Source of the DNA: Aculops lycopersici
Taxonomy: Eukaryota; Arthropoda; Arachnida; Trombidiformes; Eriophyidae
Direction: 5' to 3'
NCBI GenBank assembly: GCA_015350385.1
Contig: WNKI01000001.1
Location: 1,605,870-1,669,869 of the forward strand
Length of the DNA: 64,000 nt
The first letter of the stretch is position 1. Each line of letters begins with the position of its first letter. Made by a program: the position numbers and the translations under genes. Shown here one piece after another: positions 1-13,400 of this stretch. The notes below the pieces were generated by a model. It did no database searches. It saw only the letters and a program-made list of their open reading frames with translations, and was not told the origin of the DNA.

Positions 1-1138
1 GTTAACCATAAAACCCTTGGTGTGAAAGACGTTTCCAACTTTTCCGTTTGCTCTTTTGCTTGATCTCCGCTTCCCAATCTGTTCAATCTGTTTATTTGCA
101 CCTCTATTTGCAGAATGCGAGTTTCAATTTCATATTTTTTTCTCTCTTTCTTTTTATTTCTATCTCTCCTTTCACTTCTCTAGTTTGGTGAAGAGAAGAG
201 GTGGAAAAAGAGGAGATCACAAAATTATCGACTCATCAGGCACGAGAAAGACAACAACCTGTGCGCTTACCTGTCACCTCGAAAGCCGAACAATTGAAAG
301 GTTGATTCTGAGAGGAAGAGACGCAAGTGCATTGGACAGGATCGAGCTGGAAGGTGGATCATAGTAAACGAGGCGAGCAAATCAAGTGAGCAAACAAAAG
401 AGTTCTCCTATTCGCTTGTCATCACATTTTTCGACCTCAAGGATCAGCAATTTGGAAGGCTGAAATCTAAGACACAAGCTGAAATTTGTCGTTCTCTTGG
501 ATCTCGGAAAGCTATCGTTGCATTGAAGGCACGAAATCAGCGACTCCAAATCGACTGCTCCACTGACTCGCTAGTCTCGGCGTGTCACCGCCACTTGGCG
601 GCGGCGACGACTTGCGGCTCCCTCGCTCGTCAGCTACAAGCAAACCCTCCAACCAACCGACTGACTGAGCAACCGAATCCCATGGCTGTGGCTTCTGCTC
701 GCCAACTTCCGCTTTGAGTGTGGCCAAGAGAGGGCAAACGAGCGAACTTCCGGCGCGAAGAGGAGCCCGCCAGCCACACTCGCCCGTCGGAGGCGAGCAA
801 GACGTCGATGACGAGAGTTAGCTCATTTGACAGGCTATCAGATGGTTTTGATGAAAAAGAGAGGCGACTTGCATCTCGGCGGCGACGGCATTCGTGGCAA
901 CTCATCTACGAGTTGGGGGCGGTGGCGGCCAATAAGTTGCAACACAATCGACAGTTTTGCTTTCACTGCTTGATCAGGCGAGAAACTAACACGGGAAGTG
1001 TGCATAGCGACACGCCTCCTCTCGCCACCGGCCGCTGTACGGTGCCACAACCGCCAAGCAGGAAGAGGCTCCAAACCGCGCCAATTGGGCGTCGCTTTTA
1101 TGCCGCCCTCTTGTCTCTCCAGCTCTCTCTCTCTCTCT

Positions 1139-1709
1139 NNNNNNNNNNNNNNNNNNNNNNNNNNNNNNNNNNNNNNNNNNNNNNNNNNNNNNNNNNNNNN
1201 NNNNNNNNNNNNNNNNNNNNNNNNNNNNNNNNNNNNNNNNNNNNNNNNNNNNNNNNNNNNNNNNNNNNNNNNNNNNNNNNNNNNNNNNNNNNNNNNNNNN
1301 NNNNNNNNNNNNNNNNNNNNNNNNNNNNNNNNNNNNNNNNNNNNNNNNNNNNNNNNNNNNNNNNNNNNNNNNNNNNNNNNNNNNNNNNNNNNNNNNNNNN
1401 NNNNNNNNNNNNNNNNNNNNNNNNNNNNNNNNNNNNNNNNNNNNNNNNNNNNNNNNNNNNNNNNNNNNNNNNNNNNNNNNNNNNNNNNNNNNNNNNNNNN
1501 NNNNNNNNNNNNNNNNNNNNNNNNNNNNNNNNNNNNNNNNNNNNNNNNNNNNNNNNNNNNNNNNNNNNNNNNNNNNNNNNNNNNNNNNNNNNNNNNNNNN
1601 NNNNNNNNNNNNNNNNNNNNNNNNNNNNNNNNNNNNNNNNNNNNNNNNNNNNNNNNNNNNNNNNNNNNNNNNNNNNNNNNNNNNNNNNNNNNNNNNNNNN
1701 NNNNNNNNN
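1139..1709. other. Assembly gap (571 N) inside a CT microsatellite
   Basis: A run of N fills these positions. It is preceded by (CT)8 at 1123-1138 and followed by tctctgattc, so the assembly broke in a CT/GA simple repeat. The true length of the missing DNA is unknown. Confidence 0.99.
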
Positions 1710-4700
1710 TCTCTGATTCTCGCTGTGTTTCAATCTCTTCCTTAGATTAGCCCGAGCGAAGGGAAGAAACTCAGGAATTGTAATTGGAAGTGGTTGTCGT
1801 GTGTTTAGGTTAATTGTAATTGATGGTCGCCCATTAATACGCCGGGATGTTGTCACTACTACCGCCGCCGCATCATCTAATCTGAGAAGAGCAGTCTGTT
1901 TAGTGTTGGCACTACCACCATTACCACCAACAACAACAACAGTAGCAATAACAACTATACCAGGCATTAAAAGTGTGAGTAATTTACGAGAACATTGATT
2001 CGTGGCGCTATGCGCGCCGATTGTCGCCGCAGCAAACAATCGGCGAGTTTCACTTCTGACTCCTCTTTTCTTCAGACCGCCAAAGTCGAGTCGCAACTCC
2101 AAGTGGCCACTGGTTTGGTCTGCTCATCTTCATGTTGTCGTCTTGGTTGCTCTTGTTGTTGTCGCGGTGGTTGTCGTCCTCGTTGTCGTCGGAGGAGTTT
2201 TAGTTGTCGTCGCCGCAACTGCGACGCCTATCAACGATCCCAAAGAACTGAAGTCTCGAGAGGCCGAAGGGCTTGCGAGTCCGCGTATCGAGCGTCCAGC
2301 GCCATTGATCAGCCCAATCCTTCTCCTTCTCCCGGGACTAGTAGTGATAGTTATAGTAGTAGTGGTGGTGGCAAAAGTTTTCCTTGTGTGCAAATTGTTG
2401 TCGAACAAATTTTACCGGCACCAGAAGCTCGAGGGCAAAATTTGTTCACATTACAAGCAAAGAAAGCGAGAGACTAGCAGTGCTGCTAAGCTAGATGTAG
2501 CGTCACTTCCGGTCGGCGTTAATTCAGGCCGCCGTTTCGCAGGCCACCCGACTGGTCGACTCGCCACTGAGTGCCACTCTAAGACTCGGCCGCATCTTTG
2601 GTCAAACATCCTCCGCTCACTTGGACGGGGTTCTGCAAATAGCTTATGCCGCTTGCCGCAAGCTCGCGGCGGATTCTACGTCGGGGTCCACCGGCGACGA
2701 CCGACCAACGACCAGCCAGCCAACCAGCCAGCCATTCGGCCAGATCGACGCGACAACAAATCTGGCCCAACTAATGAGCTACCAGGGGATAGGGCGACGG
2801 CATCGCGAGCTGGCGAAGCCACATGCAGTGGCGTCAGCGGCGGTTTCCACTTTGTTTCTCGCTGGCCGCCGACCAGCTAGCCGACCGGCTGACTGGCAAC
2901 AACATTCGCGGTGGCCGCCACGTCGGTGACGGCGGCGGGTCATTAATTTAGTTAGTTAGCCGCTCGGTTGGCTTTGGTCGGTGGGTTCTTTTTGGTTTGG
3001 TTAGTAAGTTGCGTCAGGAGAGTAGGAAAAGAAGAAGGAGAGAGAACAAGAAGCCAGCGGTAATGTCACAAGCGCGACTGTTTAGTTTTGTTAGGTTGCT
3101 AGGGTGACACACACGCACAAACACAAACACACACGCTACCACCGCTAACCCCCATAAACATGATAGACAAATTGATCTCCGCGCCATTTGAGCGCCACTT
3201 GCTCATTGCCACTCTCAGGCTTTGACCAGCCAGACGACTTCCTTTTGTTGGCCCGACCAAACCAACGAACCAACGAGAGGAATGAGTGCAACTGGCTCAA
3301 CAAACAAACAAACAAACTATTTAGTCGCCATCCCACTTGCATTCGCTGATTGGTAAGGCGGCGACTGTAGCTTGCGATGCCGCAGCGCGCCACATTGTTG
3401 CTCGCGGACGTGACCTAGCGCTAGCGCCTAGTTACTTGTTCCTTCTCCCCAGCACCGAGCGCAGGGGAGAAAGTCAAGTTGTCGCTCGTTTGTAGCTCTC
3501 ACTCTCTTTTTAGCTGGACGCAAGCAGCAATCTCGCCACCACGAGTGCCACGACTGCTGTCGCTACTGCTGCTGCTGCCCATTTGCATTTGCCCGGCTGC
3601 TGCCTTAACTGGCGACAAACTAGCGCATCATCGATGTCGTCGTCGGGTTAAAGTGCGTCGCAAATGCATACCAACAACAACAACAACAACAACCACGAGA
3701 ACCAGAACCGGAACCTCAGCTCCATAAGAATCCATTAATCAATTACGCGCAAGAGTGTTGGCTCGCTGCTGTCCGGCACCTCGGCCTCTCACAACCACCG
3801 ACCGCGACGACGACGACCGTAGCCGCCAACTGAACCAAACCAAGGAGCTGGCCAATCCAATGAAATCCAAAGCCCGGAACTGGAACTGGAACCAAGAGCT
3901 GCGAGTGGAAAAATCACGCCCCTCTGGTCGTCGTCGTCGTCATCGCCGACGCCACCGCCGACACCATGCGCCACCAACTGAGCAGTCTGTCGGCTGGACA
4001 GACCGGCTGAGTTGGAGAATTTGAGAAGCCCGCTGCTTGCGGATTATCGTCTGGCGAGGGGACTGTTATTTGGCCGGCCATTAAGTAATCGACAAATTGG
4101 CGCCTCCGCCACTCGTGCCGCTCGTTCGCTTGGCCAGTCTCCTTGGAGCGCTCTTGCCGGCGGCGACTTAATTACAGACTAACCAGAGCGGGTGGCAATA
4201 TTGACGCTTCACCATTTTGCACCAACCAGCCAGCCGACCGACTGGACCAATCGAGAGCGACCATCAAAACATACGCCTCTTTGGCTCATCCCATTCACGA
4301 GCTGTCGATTGGTCGCGCTTTGCTCCCGCGACACTCTAGCGCGCGATCCTCCTCGTCGGCAGTGGTTGTGGTGGCAGCTCCTGCTTGGAGTGGTGGCTCT
4401 GGCGGAGGCATCATTATAAGCCGCCGCGGTGGTGGTTCGCCGAAACCAGCGGCCAGCAGCTCAACTCAAGGGAACCACTGAGACTAGAACCAAAGAGAGA
4501 GGGAGGCAGAGAGAATCAGTGAGTAGCCAAATGTGAGACTGAGTTACCGCCAAAGCAAACCGAAGCGAAAAGCCACTAAGTGAGCCCTCGCGTGGTGACT
4601 ACATTCGGTCGCTCGCTTCAGCTACCCTGTATACGCCCAACGCTCGCTTCCTCGTTCGCTCGCACAAGTCGCTAGGTCCCCCGCTCATCCCCTAGTGGCA

Positions 4701-5276
4701 CGACCACCGCTGCCGCTGCCATCGCAAGCACCGCCGCCGAATATGATATCAACTAAATTGGTTCCGAGCGCTGAGCTCCAAGTTCTCTTTTGAATTCGAG
4801 TTTTCGAGGCTGGCCTTTCGTCTGGCCGGTCAGATGGGATGAGTCCGCTGGCCTTTGGCTTTCGTCAGCCAGCTTGTTGTGCCCCTACCGAAAGAATGGA
4901 ACCGGAGTGGCGAGCGGGACAACAACCGACGTAGCGGTCGCCGCTTTTAATGGCCGACGGGCAGGATCCAATCGCTTATAATTCAATTCGGGAGTAGGAA
5001 AGTGGAGGGGGCAACAGAAGCGGCCGCGGCGGCCTACGAGTCGTCCCCGTGGGACGAGTAGCCAGTTTGGCTGCTCGGCGACAACAACGACAACCTCGCG
5101 CCAGTTGGCCGCCGGTCCATCTATTTCACTCATTCGCTAGTTTGGGTTGGTTTTATTTTGGCACTACACATTGTGGCTTCTCATCATCCTCCTCTTTCCA
5201 TTCGCCTCCTCTCCTTCCGAGTTTGCCTACTAAACCAGACTGAGCAGCGACCCACAACCGCACGCTGGTTGGTTGC

Positions 5277-5308
5277 TCGGTCGGTCGGTCGGTCGGTCGG
5301 TCGGTCGG
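5277..5308. repeat. (TCGG)8 tetranucleotide microsatellite
   Basis: Eight perfect TCGG units run directly into ggccggcc. This is the cleanest member of the GGTC/CCGA-rich word family that is scattered across the first 7 kb. Confidence 0.95.
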
Positions 5309-7490
5309 CCGGCCAGCGGGTCACTTTGGCGCTATAGTAAGCGGCACCAAAGCCCACTATTGGACAGCACACAAGGTGAAATGGACACTCGTGCAGAGTA
5401 GGTGGCTGGCGCATTATATATTGTGCAACATTCTGGTGTCGGTTTAGCGCGCTGTCTTATGTGAGTGTATGTTTGTTGGTATCCACTCATTACGTAGCCA
5501 ACTCGGAACTCTCCCATGGCAAACCAAACGAAGCGAATAGATTGAAGCGGCGGCGACTGCTCTCGCTTTTCCACTACAGAGGCAATAATAAAGCCGCCCG
5601 TTAAATTGGCCGCCGCTCGAGCCAGTCGAGTGTCCAACCAAACGACTAGCTAGCGGTGGATATGTGAGGCCACCAAACCCAGGCCAGTGGTCAATCTGGC
5701 CGCGCTCATACTCATACACTAGCCACGAGCAGACGATGGAAGCCATAAGTGTTTGCCAAATGAAACTCAGCTACTATGACACATAAACTCGTTTCTCTAT
5801 CGTGAACTCAAATGTAGCATTCTACTCTCCCCCTCTCTCGTTCTCGCTAGCCTCCAGTCTCCTTTCGTGAAACGACTGGTTGGCGGCGCGCGTCCGACCG
5901 GAAACGCGACGGCCAACACATACATCGGGCCTAGCTGTTAACCAGGATCTCGACGGGCGAGAACCAAGACGACACACAACGCCAACAGCAATATCAACAA
6001 CCACCGAGAGCCGACTCAATCGAGTTGTCTGCTCGATTGGTCGCTAGCCTGACCATCGCCAGCGCGGCTCGCCAAAGACACGCCAGTTGCGGTGCACCAG
6101 GCAACCAGTCAACCAGCCGACCGACCAGACGACCAGCCCAACCACCAGCGGCCATCACCATCGGCTTCGGTCTGTCGTCGCCACTTGATTGGGTCAACGA
6201 GACGTTGTTGACACTTCAACGTCATGTTGTCCCATCGTCGGGAAGGGGCGAGCAAGATGAGTCAGTGGAGGAGTAACTATGACTCCTCTAGCTGAGCGTA
6301 GCGACGCTAGAAGAGTCACCGCTCCCCTGCTTCGACCACCGCCACCGCCACTGGAGCGAAGTGGGAGTGTAGAAACTTCCACGAGCGCCACTTCCGGTCA
6401 GGCGGCCGGAGTCGCGTGTTCATTAGTTGGCCTGCTACTGCTGCTGCTGCTGCTGCTGTAGTAGCGCAGGAGCCGCCGCCACCTCATTGAGGTTTCCCTC
6501 TGATGCTTGTTGTCTCTTTTGAGCCACCGTCGTCTTCTGCTTCTTTTCGAAAGTGTACGCTTGCCACTTTAGTAGGCCGTTCGTCGAGTGTCCGTGTATG
6601 TGTTTGTTGCGTCAGCCAGCGTTGCAAAAGCAAGTTCGAATTGAAAGCGAAGTCAAACTCCGAATTGGCCAGTCAGAGTCACGTTGATCAGAGCTTAGCT
6701 CTCTGGCCTCCACGGTAGACCAACCGGACGGCGAAACTTTTCACGGGAAACATTTATGTTGGCTCGCCCTCTTTGTTATGTTAATTCACACGTAGACCTC
6801 TCGCTCGCCTCTAAAGGCCACTGGCCAATCCGGCCGAGCTAGTAGTTAACAAGCGAGCAGTGGGAAGATTAGAAGTCGCAAGTGGCTTCGAAGCTGACGA
6901 CGACGACGACAACACTGTCCGCGGCTCAATGGTGTGACTTGAATCACTAACTCGCCACTTGTTCTGGACATCACCATCAACGGCGAGGACCAGCGCCAAC
7001 GTTGACAAGACCCACCGGCAAAGAGAACACTATCTCGCTAAAGAATGCTCAGTTTACAATCGAAAGAAATTGTTAACAGACAAGTGGAGGTGGAAAAGCG
7101 GAGCGAATGATTTGGTTTATTTGTTTCGCTTACTGGTTAAATATTACAAGTGGTAGTTGCTGTTGGTTGGTGGCGACGGCGGATAGAATGGTAATAATAA
7201 GTGAATGGCAGAAGCACGTAAGCAAAGAATACCGAGTGAATTACAGTGTAGATACAATTTACATGTTTAAGCTGTTCTTGTCATTGTTGTTGTTGTTGCT
7301 ATTCTCACACGTGTCTGCTATTGGCATGCTTGTTACTTTTGTTTCAGCTCTCGATGCTAGTATATATATTATATCGTCGGGTTTCGTAGATGTCAATCTT
7401 AGTTTCTTGTCCAGTTACAATATCATCGGGTAGTTTTTCTGTTGAAATGAATGTGTCGGGGATGAATATATCACGAACGTCATGTGAAAT

Positions 7491-10400
7491 CTAAGCCAAA
7501 CCGAATCCTTCGGAACATTCCTGGATTGCCTTAAGCAGCATGTGCCTCAGTTTATCGTATGTCTCATATACCGGCAAGTCGAGTTGATTGAAACAGGTGT
7601 GAGCCGAGGGTAAACGATCTGTTGAACGTTCGTCTCGATGAATCTGGAACTTTTGCACACCATTCATACCTTCGAGACTAGCAAAACCTTGCAATGGCAC
7701 CTTCGATGTTCCCGTGACAAACTGTAACAATTTGGCACGATCGGCCTGGTCGAAGGATCGCAATGCTCGCCAAAACCACTGGATTTGCAGGGAGTTGGGT
7801 AAGTATTTGTGATATTCGGTGCTCGCTTTCAAGTCCTCAATATCAATGTTCGGTAATCCAGAAATTAATAGCTCGAGCTCTTGTTCGTTGAAGATGGAAA
7901 TCAGTCTCTTTGGAATGATGTCATAGAAACCTTCGAGGAAAGAGTTGAGTTGTTGTCTAATGGAACCTGTCATCTTCTCTTGGCACACTAGTCTCACATA
8001 TTCATGCTTGTTTTCCTCGGTCACAGGTATTGTTGCTCCTCCAGGCTTAAGTTCGCGTACCTCGGTGACACCAAACTCGCGAACTTCAACGCTAAATGTC
8101 AGTTCGTATCCGAGCTCCTTTACATCATGTTCCAATAGAAACACTAAGCCCTGGTAAAACGAGTAATCTTCACTCTCCATGTCGGTGTACTTGACCGACT
8201 TGCCGAGGATATGCTTGTAGAAGGATCGGGTGAAGTAGCAATCTAACAGCTTGTTGTCGTATATGGCCTTAGCAATTACTCGGCCCACAAACTTGAAATA
8301 AGTCAGGTGGTTGGTGTTACAGTGGGATGATGAGTTGATCATGTAGGTCACTCGATCACCTGGTGAGGTAGTGAATAGTGCGTACATAGGATTGAATATC
8401 TCTCTGGATATAATTGTGTACCATTCTCTTAGTAAACCTCCAGCATCTTGACCTTCCTCGTCCTCAAACACAACGAAGAATCTATTCTTCCACTCTTCAG
8501 CCGCGCGACGGTGGATTTCACGGAACGAGTCTTCGAATACGTTATCACGACGCACATGGATTCCAAGGTCATCACGCCTGATACCCTCGTCCATACGCTC
8601 TAGCTCCTGGCGGAAGTATCGGCGTTTCACATCAAAGTCCAAGACTCGAGTATGATCCACGAGCACAGCAAATGGTCCAAGCGATAGAGGGGTGGTTGAT
8701 TGACGCAGGATGTGATTTAGGACTACTCGATGAGTTTCAGCAAATTTCAAAAACTTCTGTGTGTCGTAAGACAATCCTGAGGACGATCCGTTGACCTCAC
8801 CCATGGCCTGTGTTTCTGATGGTGAAATAGGTGCCACTTCTTGGTTGATGTGTGCGGTCTGGTTGCTTCTCTCTGAGTTCTGATCATCCATACCCGGGCC
8901 TCTCGCTCTCTGGCTCATTCCCGGCGAGTGAACCAAAAAGAAGGCCTCAACAGCTGGTTGTAGCACGAGGACTGCATGGTGGTCCGGTGTGTCGGCAAGT
9001 TCTAGAAGACAGTGACTCAAAGTCTCCCACAAATCGTCTAATTGCAACTCGATGCTCAAACTCTCTTCTGTCTTGTTAGTTGGCGTTGATGACGCGCTGT
9101 TGGAGTCAGTCTCAATCTTGACGGTGATGTCTGAGGTGGCGGAGGAAGGAACCGCTGAAGATGCTGGGTCCACATCCATTGCAGAAGACCCAGAGACGGT
9201 CGATGCGGTAACTTGTTGATCTTGTTGTTGAACAGATTCATCAGCTGCAACGGTAGACTGATGACTTGTGGTCTCAGTGGCTGTGGGTTCAGCAACTGTT
9301 GCACCAGCAGCTCCATCGCTTGGCCCTGAAGTGCCGGCGTCTTGGACAGATGCTTGACGCGTTCTTGTTGCGTTGATTGGTTGCTGTTTAATGTCTCTCA
9401 GTTGGATGATCACCTTCAAGATTCTAAGGAAGAATGCCTGACTCGAGTTTTTAGATGTTAAGTTGGCCATTGAGGGCAGCTGGACTTCACGACCCCCCTT
9501 AGAGTTGACTGGAGCCGTGATGACGACTGAGTCATAGGTGAATCGATCATGTACAAGACCCTTGGCATTTGGTGTTGAACCTTCAGCACCAGATGGTTGT
9601 GCTGACTTAGCTCGCAGTTTTTGGTTGTAATCCTTGAGTTCCTCCTTTAGCAGTGAGATATGTTGGCATACGTTGATACCCAATTGGCGAGCGCCCTCCA
9701 TCAGAAGATCCAGAACAGCTGACCTCGTTGAGCTGCAAGTTCGGGATAATCTTGACAACAATGAGGTGACGTCGTCGAGTCCCTCCTCCGAGCACGACTT
9801 GGACGTTAGCACGTCCACAGCCAACTTGAGGCACGATCTAGAGACCAGTGGCTGTTTGGGTTTGCTTGGTTGAGCGGGGACGCTTTTCGGTGCCTTGTTC
9901 GTCTGATTGTCCGAGTCGACCGCCATGTGACTATCCTGTTGTTGTGCTGCTTGTTGCTGAGGAGCCGGTTGAGCTTGAGCTTGCTGGTGATGGTGTTGTC
10001 CACCTGTAGATCTATGGTTTCGATAGGAACCGTCGGGGCCTCCAGATGGTCCAGACACAAGGATGTTGTGGTTTTGAATCGCCTGTCTATGGATTGGGTG
10101 CGCTTGATGGCCATGTCTACCGTAGAATAGGTGGCTAGGTACATGAGATCGTCTAGCATATTGTGGTCTGACCGATGGAGGTGGATTTTGCCATGGATCA
10201 TAAGTGTCGGGTGGAGTCGGGAGTGCAATTGATATGACTGCAAGTAGATGTAATAATCTATCTGTTAGAACCAAGTTTCTCTTGATGATTGGATGGGCCA
10301 AGAAGCCAATCAGCTTGGCCATGGGAGAAGGTTGCTCGTCACTTTCGTCCGGATCAGTTTGTCCAGTGGTCTGTTGCGCCGATGCCGCTGCAAGTTGCTT

Positions 10401-13400
10401 ACTCGCTGACCTAGTCTTCCTATTTTGGCTAGACAGGAATATGTCCAATCTTGCCAACACTTCCCAAAAGTCTGGACCCATGTTGCAACTGCTCTCCTCT
10501 GAGGATTTGTCATCATCTACGGGTTGGAGTGACTCAGGGAAGAAGTGCTGTGGGAACGCCTTGGCTAGGGCGATCAGTGTCTCTAACATTTGACGACAAA
10601 CAGGTTGCGCTGCTTGATTGTGAATGTTGATGTGTCTTCCAGTATATGGGACAACCGCATTAGATGCCGACAATGATGGACTGGTAGGCTTTTGAACTGT
10701 GAAAACACTAGCTCTACAACCTAGGGCAGCATCCATAGATATTGACAACCACGATGCGCTGTGGGTCATCTTATTTCTATCAGCGTTTGATAGGTCCGAA
10801 GACTTGGACAATTCATTCTTGTCACTCGGAGAGCCACCAGCTGGCATCAGAGCCATCGATCCACGTGTTTGTTCGTCGCACAAAGCAGACCGTTCAATGA
10901 TGTTCAACATTGAGGATATGATCCATTGTCTTGTTGGTTGATGGTAGCTGAGGTTCCTCATAACTCTATGCAACCTGTTGATGTTCAGTCTTGGGTCCTG
11001 TACGAATAAGAGGATCACAAGACAAGTCAATGCTTCACAGTCTAGCAGTTGTCGTCCTTTGAATTTGGCGTCGCGTGTCATAGCTAACAGATTTCTATTA
11101 GAATTTCCACCATGTGACAGTGAACCGGCTCCTCTGTCGATGCTCCAACCCCAAGATGAATGGTCATGAGTTGGTTGATTCGGTAGGGCAATAGTATACC
11201 GAGCTCGTTGCATTCTACCTGCAGCTGCTGTTCTGAGTAATCTCGACAAGGTGGAATTGGCCGAACTGTTGTTTAGTAGTTCACGACGAAGATTCATGGC
11301 CTCAGTTGCAAGGTCTGGAGGTAGCACTTGCATCAAACTGTCGTCCAGGTCTGAGAGAACTTGACGCCTCAGATTGGGTGCTAAAGTCTGAAAGAAGTTG
11401 GCAGGATCCACATCCGAGCTAGACACCGTTTGACGTTGTTGTTCGGCTCTTTGTTGCGCCAACACCTCCTCCTGGACCTCGGCTGGCAGAGCGGCCAAAA
11501 ACTCAGGGCTCACTTCCGAAAGATTTGGCACACCAGAACTGGTTGATGCTTGTTCATTTGGTGCCGATCCAGATTGATTGGCTGCTGTACTAGATGCTGC
11601 TGTGGCGCTGGCTGCAGCCTGTTGCTGTCTCTCTGCCTCGGCTCTCTCAATGCGGCGCAATCTCCACTGTTCCGCCAAGACCTCCTGACGAATGTCCTCA
11701 GGCAATGCAGCCAAGAATGAGGGGTCAACTCCTTCTGGAATCTCGCTTTCCTGGTTGCCAGTAGAAGAGCCTTCGGCCGGCCGGTTTGCTGCCTCTGCTG
11801 GTACTTGGGGAGTTGATTGAGCTTGGGGTGCAGCGGTGTCAGGGGATTGTTGCTGTTGCTGTTGCTGTTGCTGTTGTTGTAGTTGTTGTTGTTGAACGGG
11901 TTGGACTTGTTGCTGCTGATCATTGGAGGCTGTTAGATCTGCAGGTTGGTAAACAGGTGTTTGGGCTTGAGGCTGCGCAGGTGGGTCTGGTTGAGCTGGT
12001 TGTTGCAGATGTTGTTGTGGCAGTGCAGCTTGAGCTGGGTCCATGGCTGCTGTTGGTAGTGGAGGCATTTGGGCCTCAGTGGGCTGTTCATTTGCTTGTT
12101 GTGTATTGCTTGACTCGAACTCCTCCTCTTCGCTGTCACCATCGATCACTGGTGGAGGTTGGGGTTGAGGGTCACCGGGTTGCGATATCATATGCAGGGG
12201 TATCAATGGTCCATCACCTATAGGCCTTCTACCAGACCGATTACCAGCTATAGGCGCCGGTCTACCTTGGCCGCCCGCGGCTGGCATGGGCTGATCTGTC
12301 GAGCCTTGCTGTTGTTGCGGGTTCTCACGTTGTTGCTCATCTTCGATCTTCTTTCTTTTTTCTTGGCGTTCTTGGTTCTCCTCCATCTCTAGCTTCTCCA
12401 GAAGTTCTACAATATCTGGCTCAACATTAGCCAGGCAGTCGTGCAACGTTCCCCCGTCGAGTATTCTAGATTCCTCGGTCCACCGGGCCATAACCCAAGG
12501 TATGTTGGATAGGGTGTGTGACGAAGAGTGAGGATTCGAACCTGGGTGGTCGACGTAGAGCTCATCCTCTGATGTCAGCCAGTTCTGGAAGTCCGCTACA
12601 AACATCCGGTTAGGTCCGGCGATGTTGTTTGTCAAGGTCATCACTTCCTGGACCGTGTTTGGCCCGAGCAGTTGTTGCAGGATTGTTTGCGACGGGCGTC
12701 CCATAGTCTGCCATTGCTGGTGTCCGCTAGCTGGCGCACCCCGTAGGAGTCTTGGGCGGGCGTACCGATGAGACCGACCTATGTTCGCAACTGGCCCACC
12801 AGCCGAGGCAACGTTCATGTGGCCATGATGACCAACTTGATCTAGTCGTCGTAAGAGTAGCGGGTGAGCTAGTCCGACTTGACTTGGTGGCGGTGGCAGG
12901 ACTGGGGCAGATTCATGCTGGTCGATCGGTCCGTCATACATGCCTGGGATTATGTTTGTAATCCTTTCGGTGTACAAACCATTTGGTTGCAAGAAAACTT
13001 CCTCGATCTCGTTGAGAACATTGTTCAATTGTCCACTGTGGAATGGATATTCTTCGGCAAATTGGTCTCCGAAGGCATTCAAGTTTTCTTCCTCATCTCC
13101 TACCTCGTCATCAACGTGGTCATCGTCCTCATCGACATGGTCTTCATCCTCATCAACGTGATCTTCGTCGTCGTCAACATGATCTTCATCATCGTCCTCT
13201 TCCTCCTCGTCGTCGTCCTCATCCTCAGCATCCTCCTCACGTTCGTCGATTCCACTTACTTCACCGTTGTTTTCTGTTGGTTCCTCATCTTCTCCGGACG
13301 AACTAGAAGATGATGATGACGTGCACGGCTTCTTGGGTGCCGAGTTGTGACGGGATTGACCGGTTTGGCTTGGGAGGTTGACAAAACGTGAAAGAGTTTC

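Larger units (their letters stand above)
1..7490. other. Gene-poor, CpG-rich, low-complexity region
   Basis: No open frame here looks like a conserved protein. The longest frames are short, overlap on both strands and translate into Arg/Ser/Pro/Thr-rich low-complexity peptides. The DNA is full of short repeated words (GCCGCC, CCAACC, GGTCGG, CTCTCT). It contains an assembly gap, (TCGG)8 at 5277-5308, a CA-rich stretch near 3108-3136 and (CTG)7 near 6438-6458. It ends at the 3' side of HUWE1. It could be upstream regulatory DNA or a long intron of a gene outside the window. Confidence 0.6.

Noticed and set aside
718..2102. Long frames on both strands spanning 1139-1709
   Set aside because: Their length comes from the N gap, and the remaining parts are low-complexity shadow frames.
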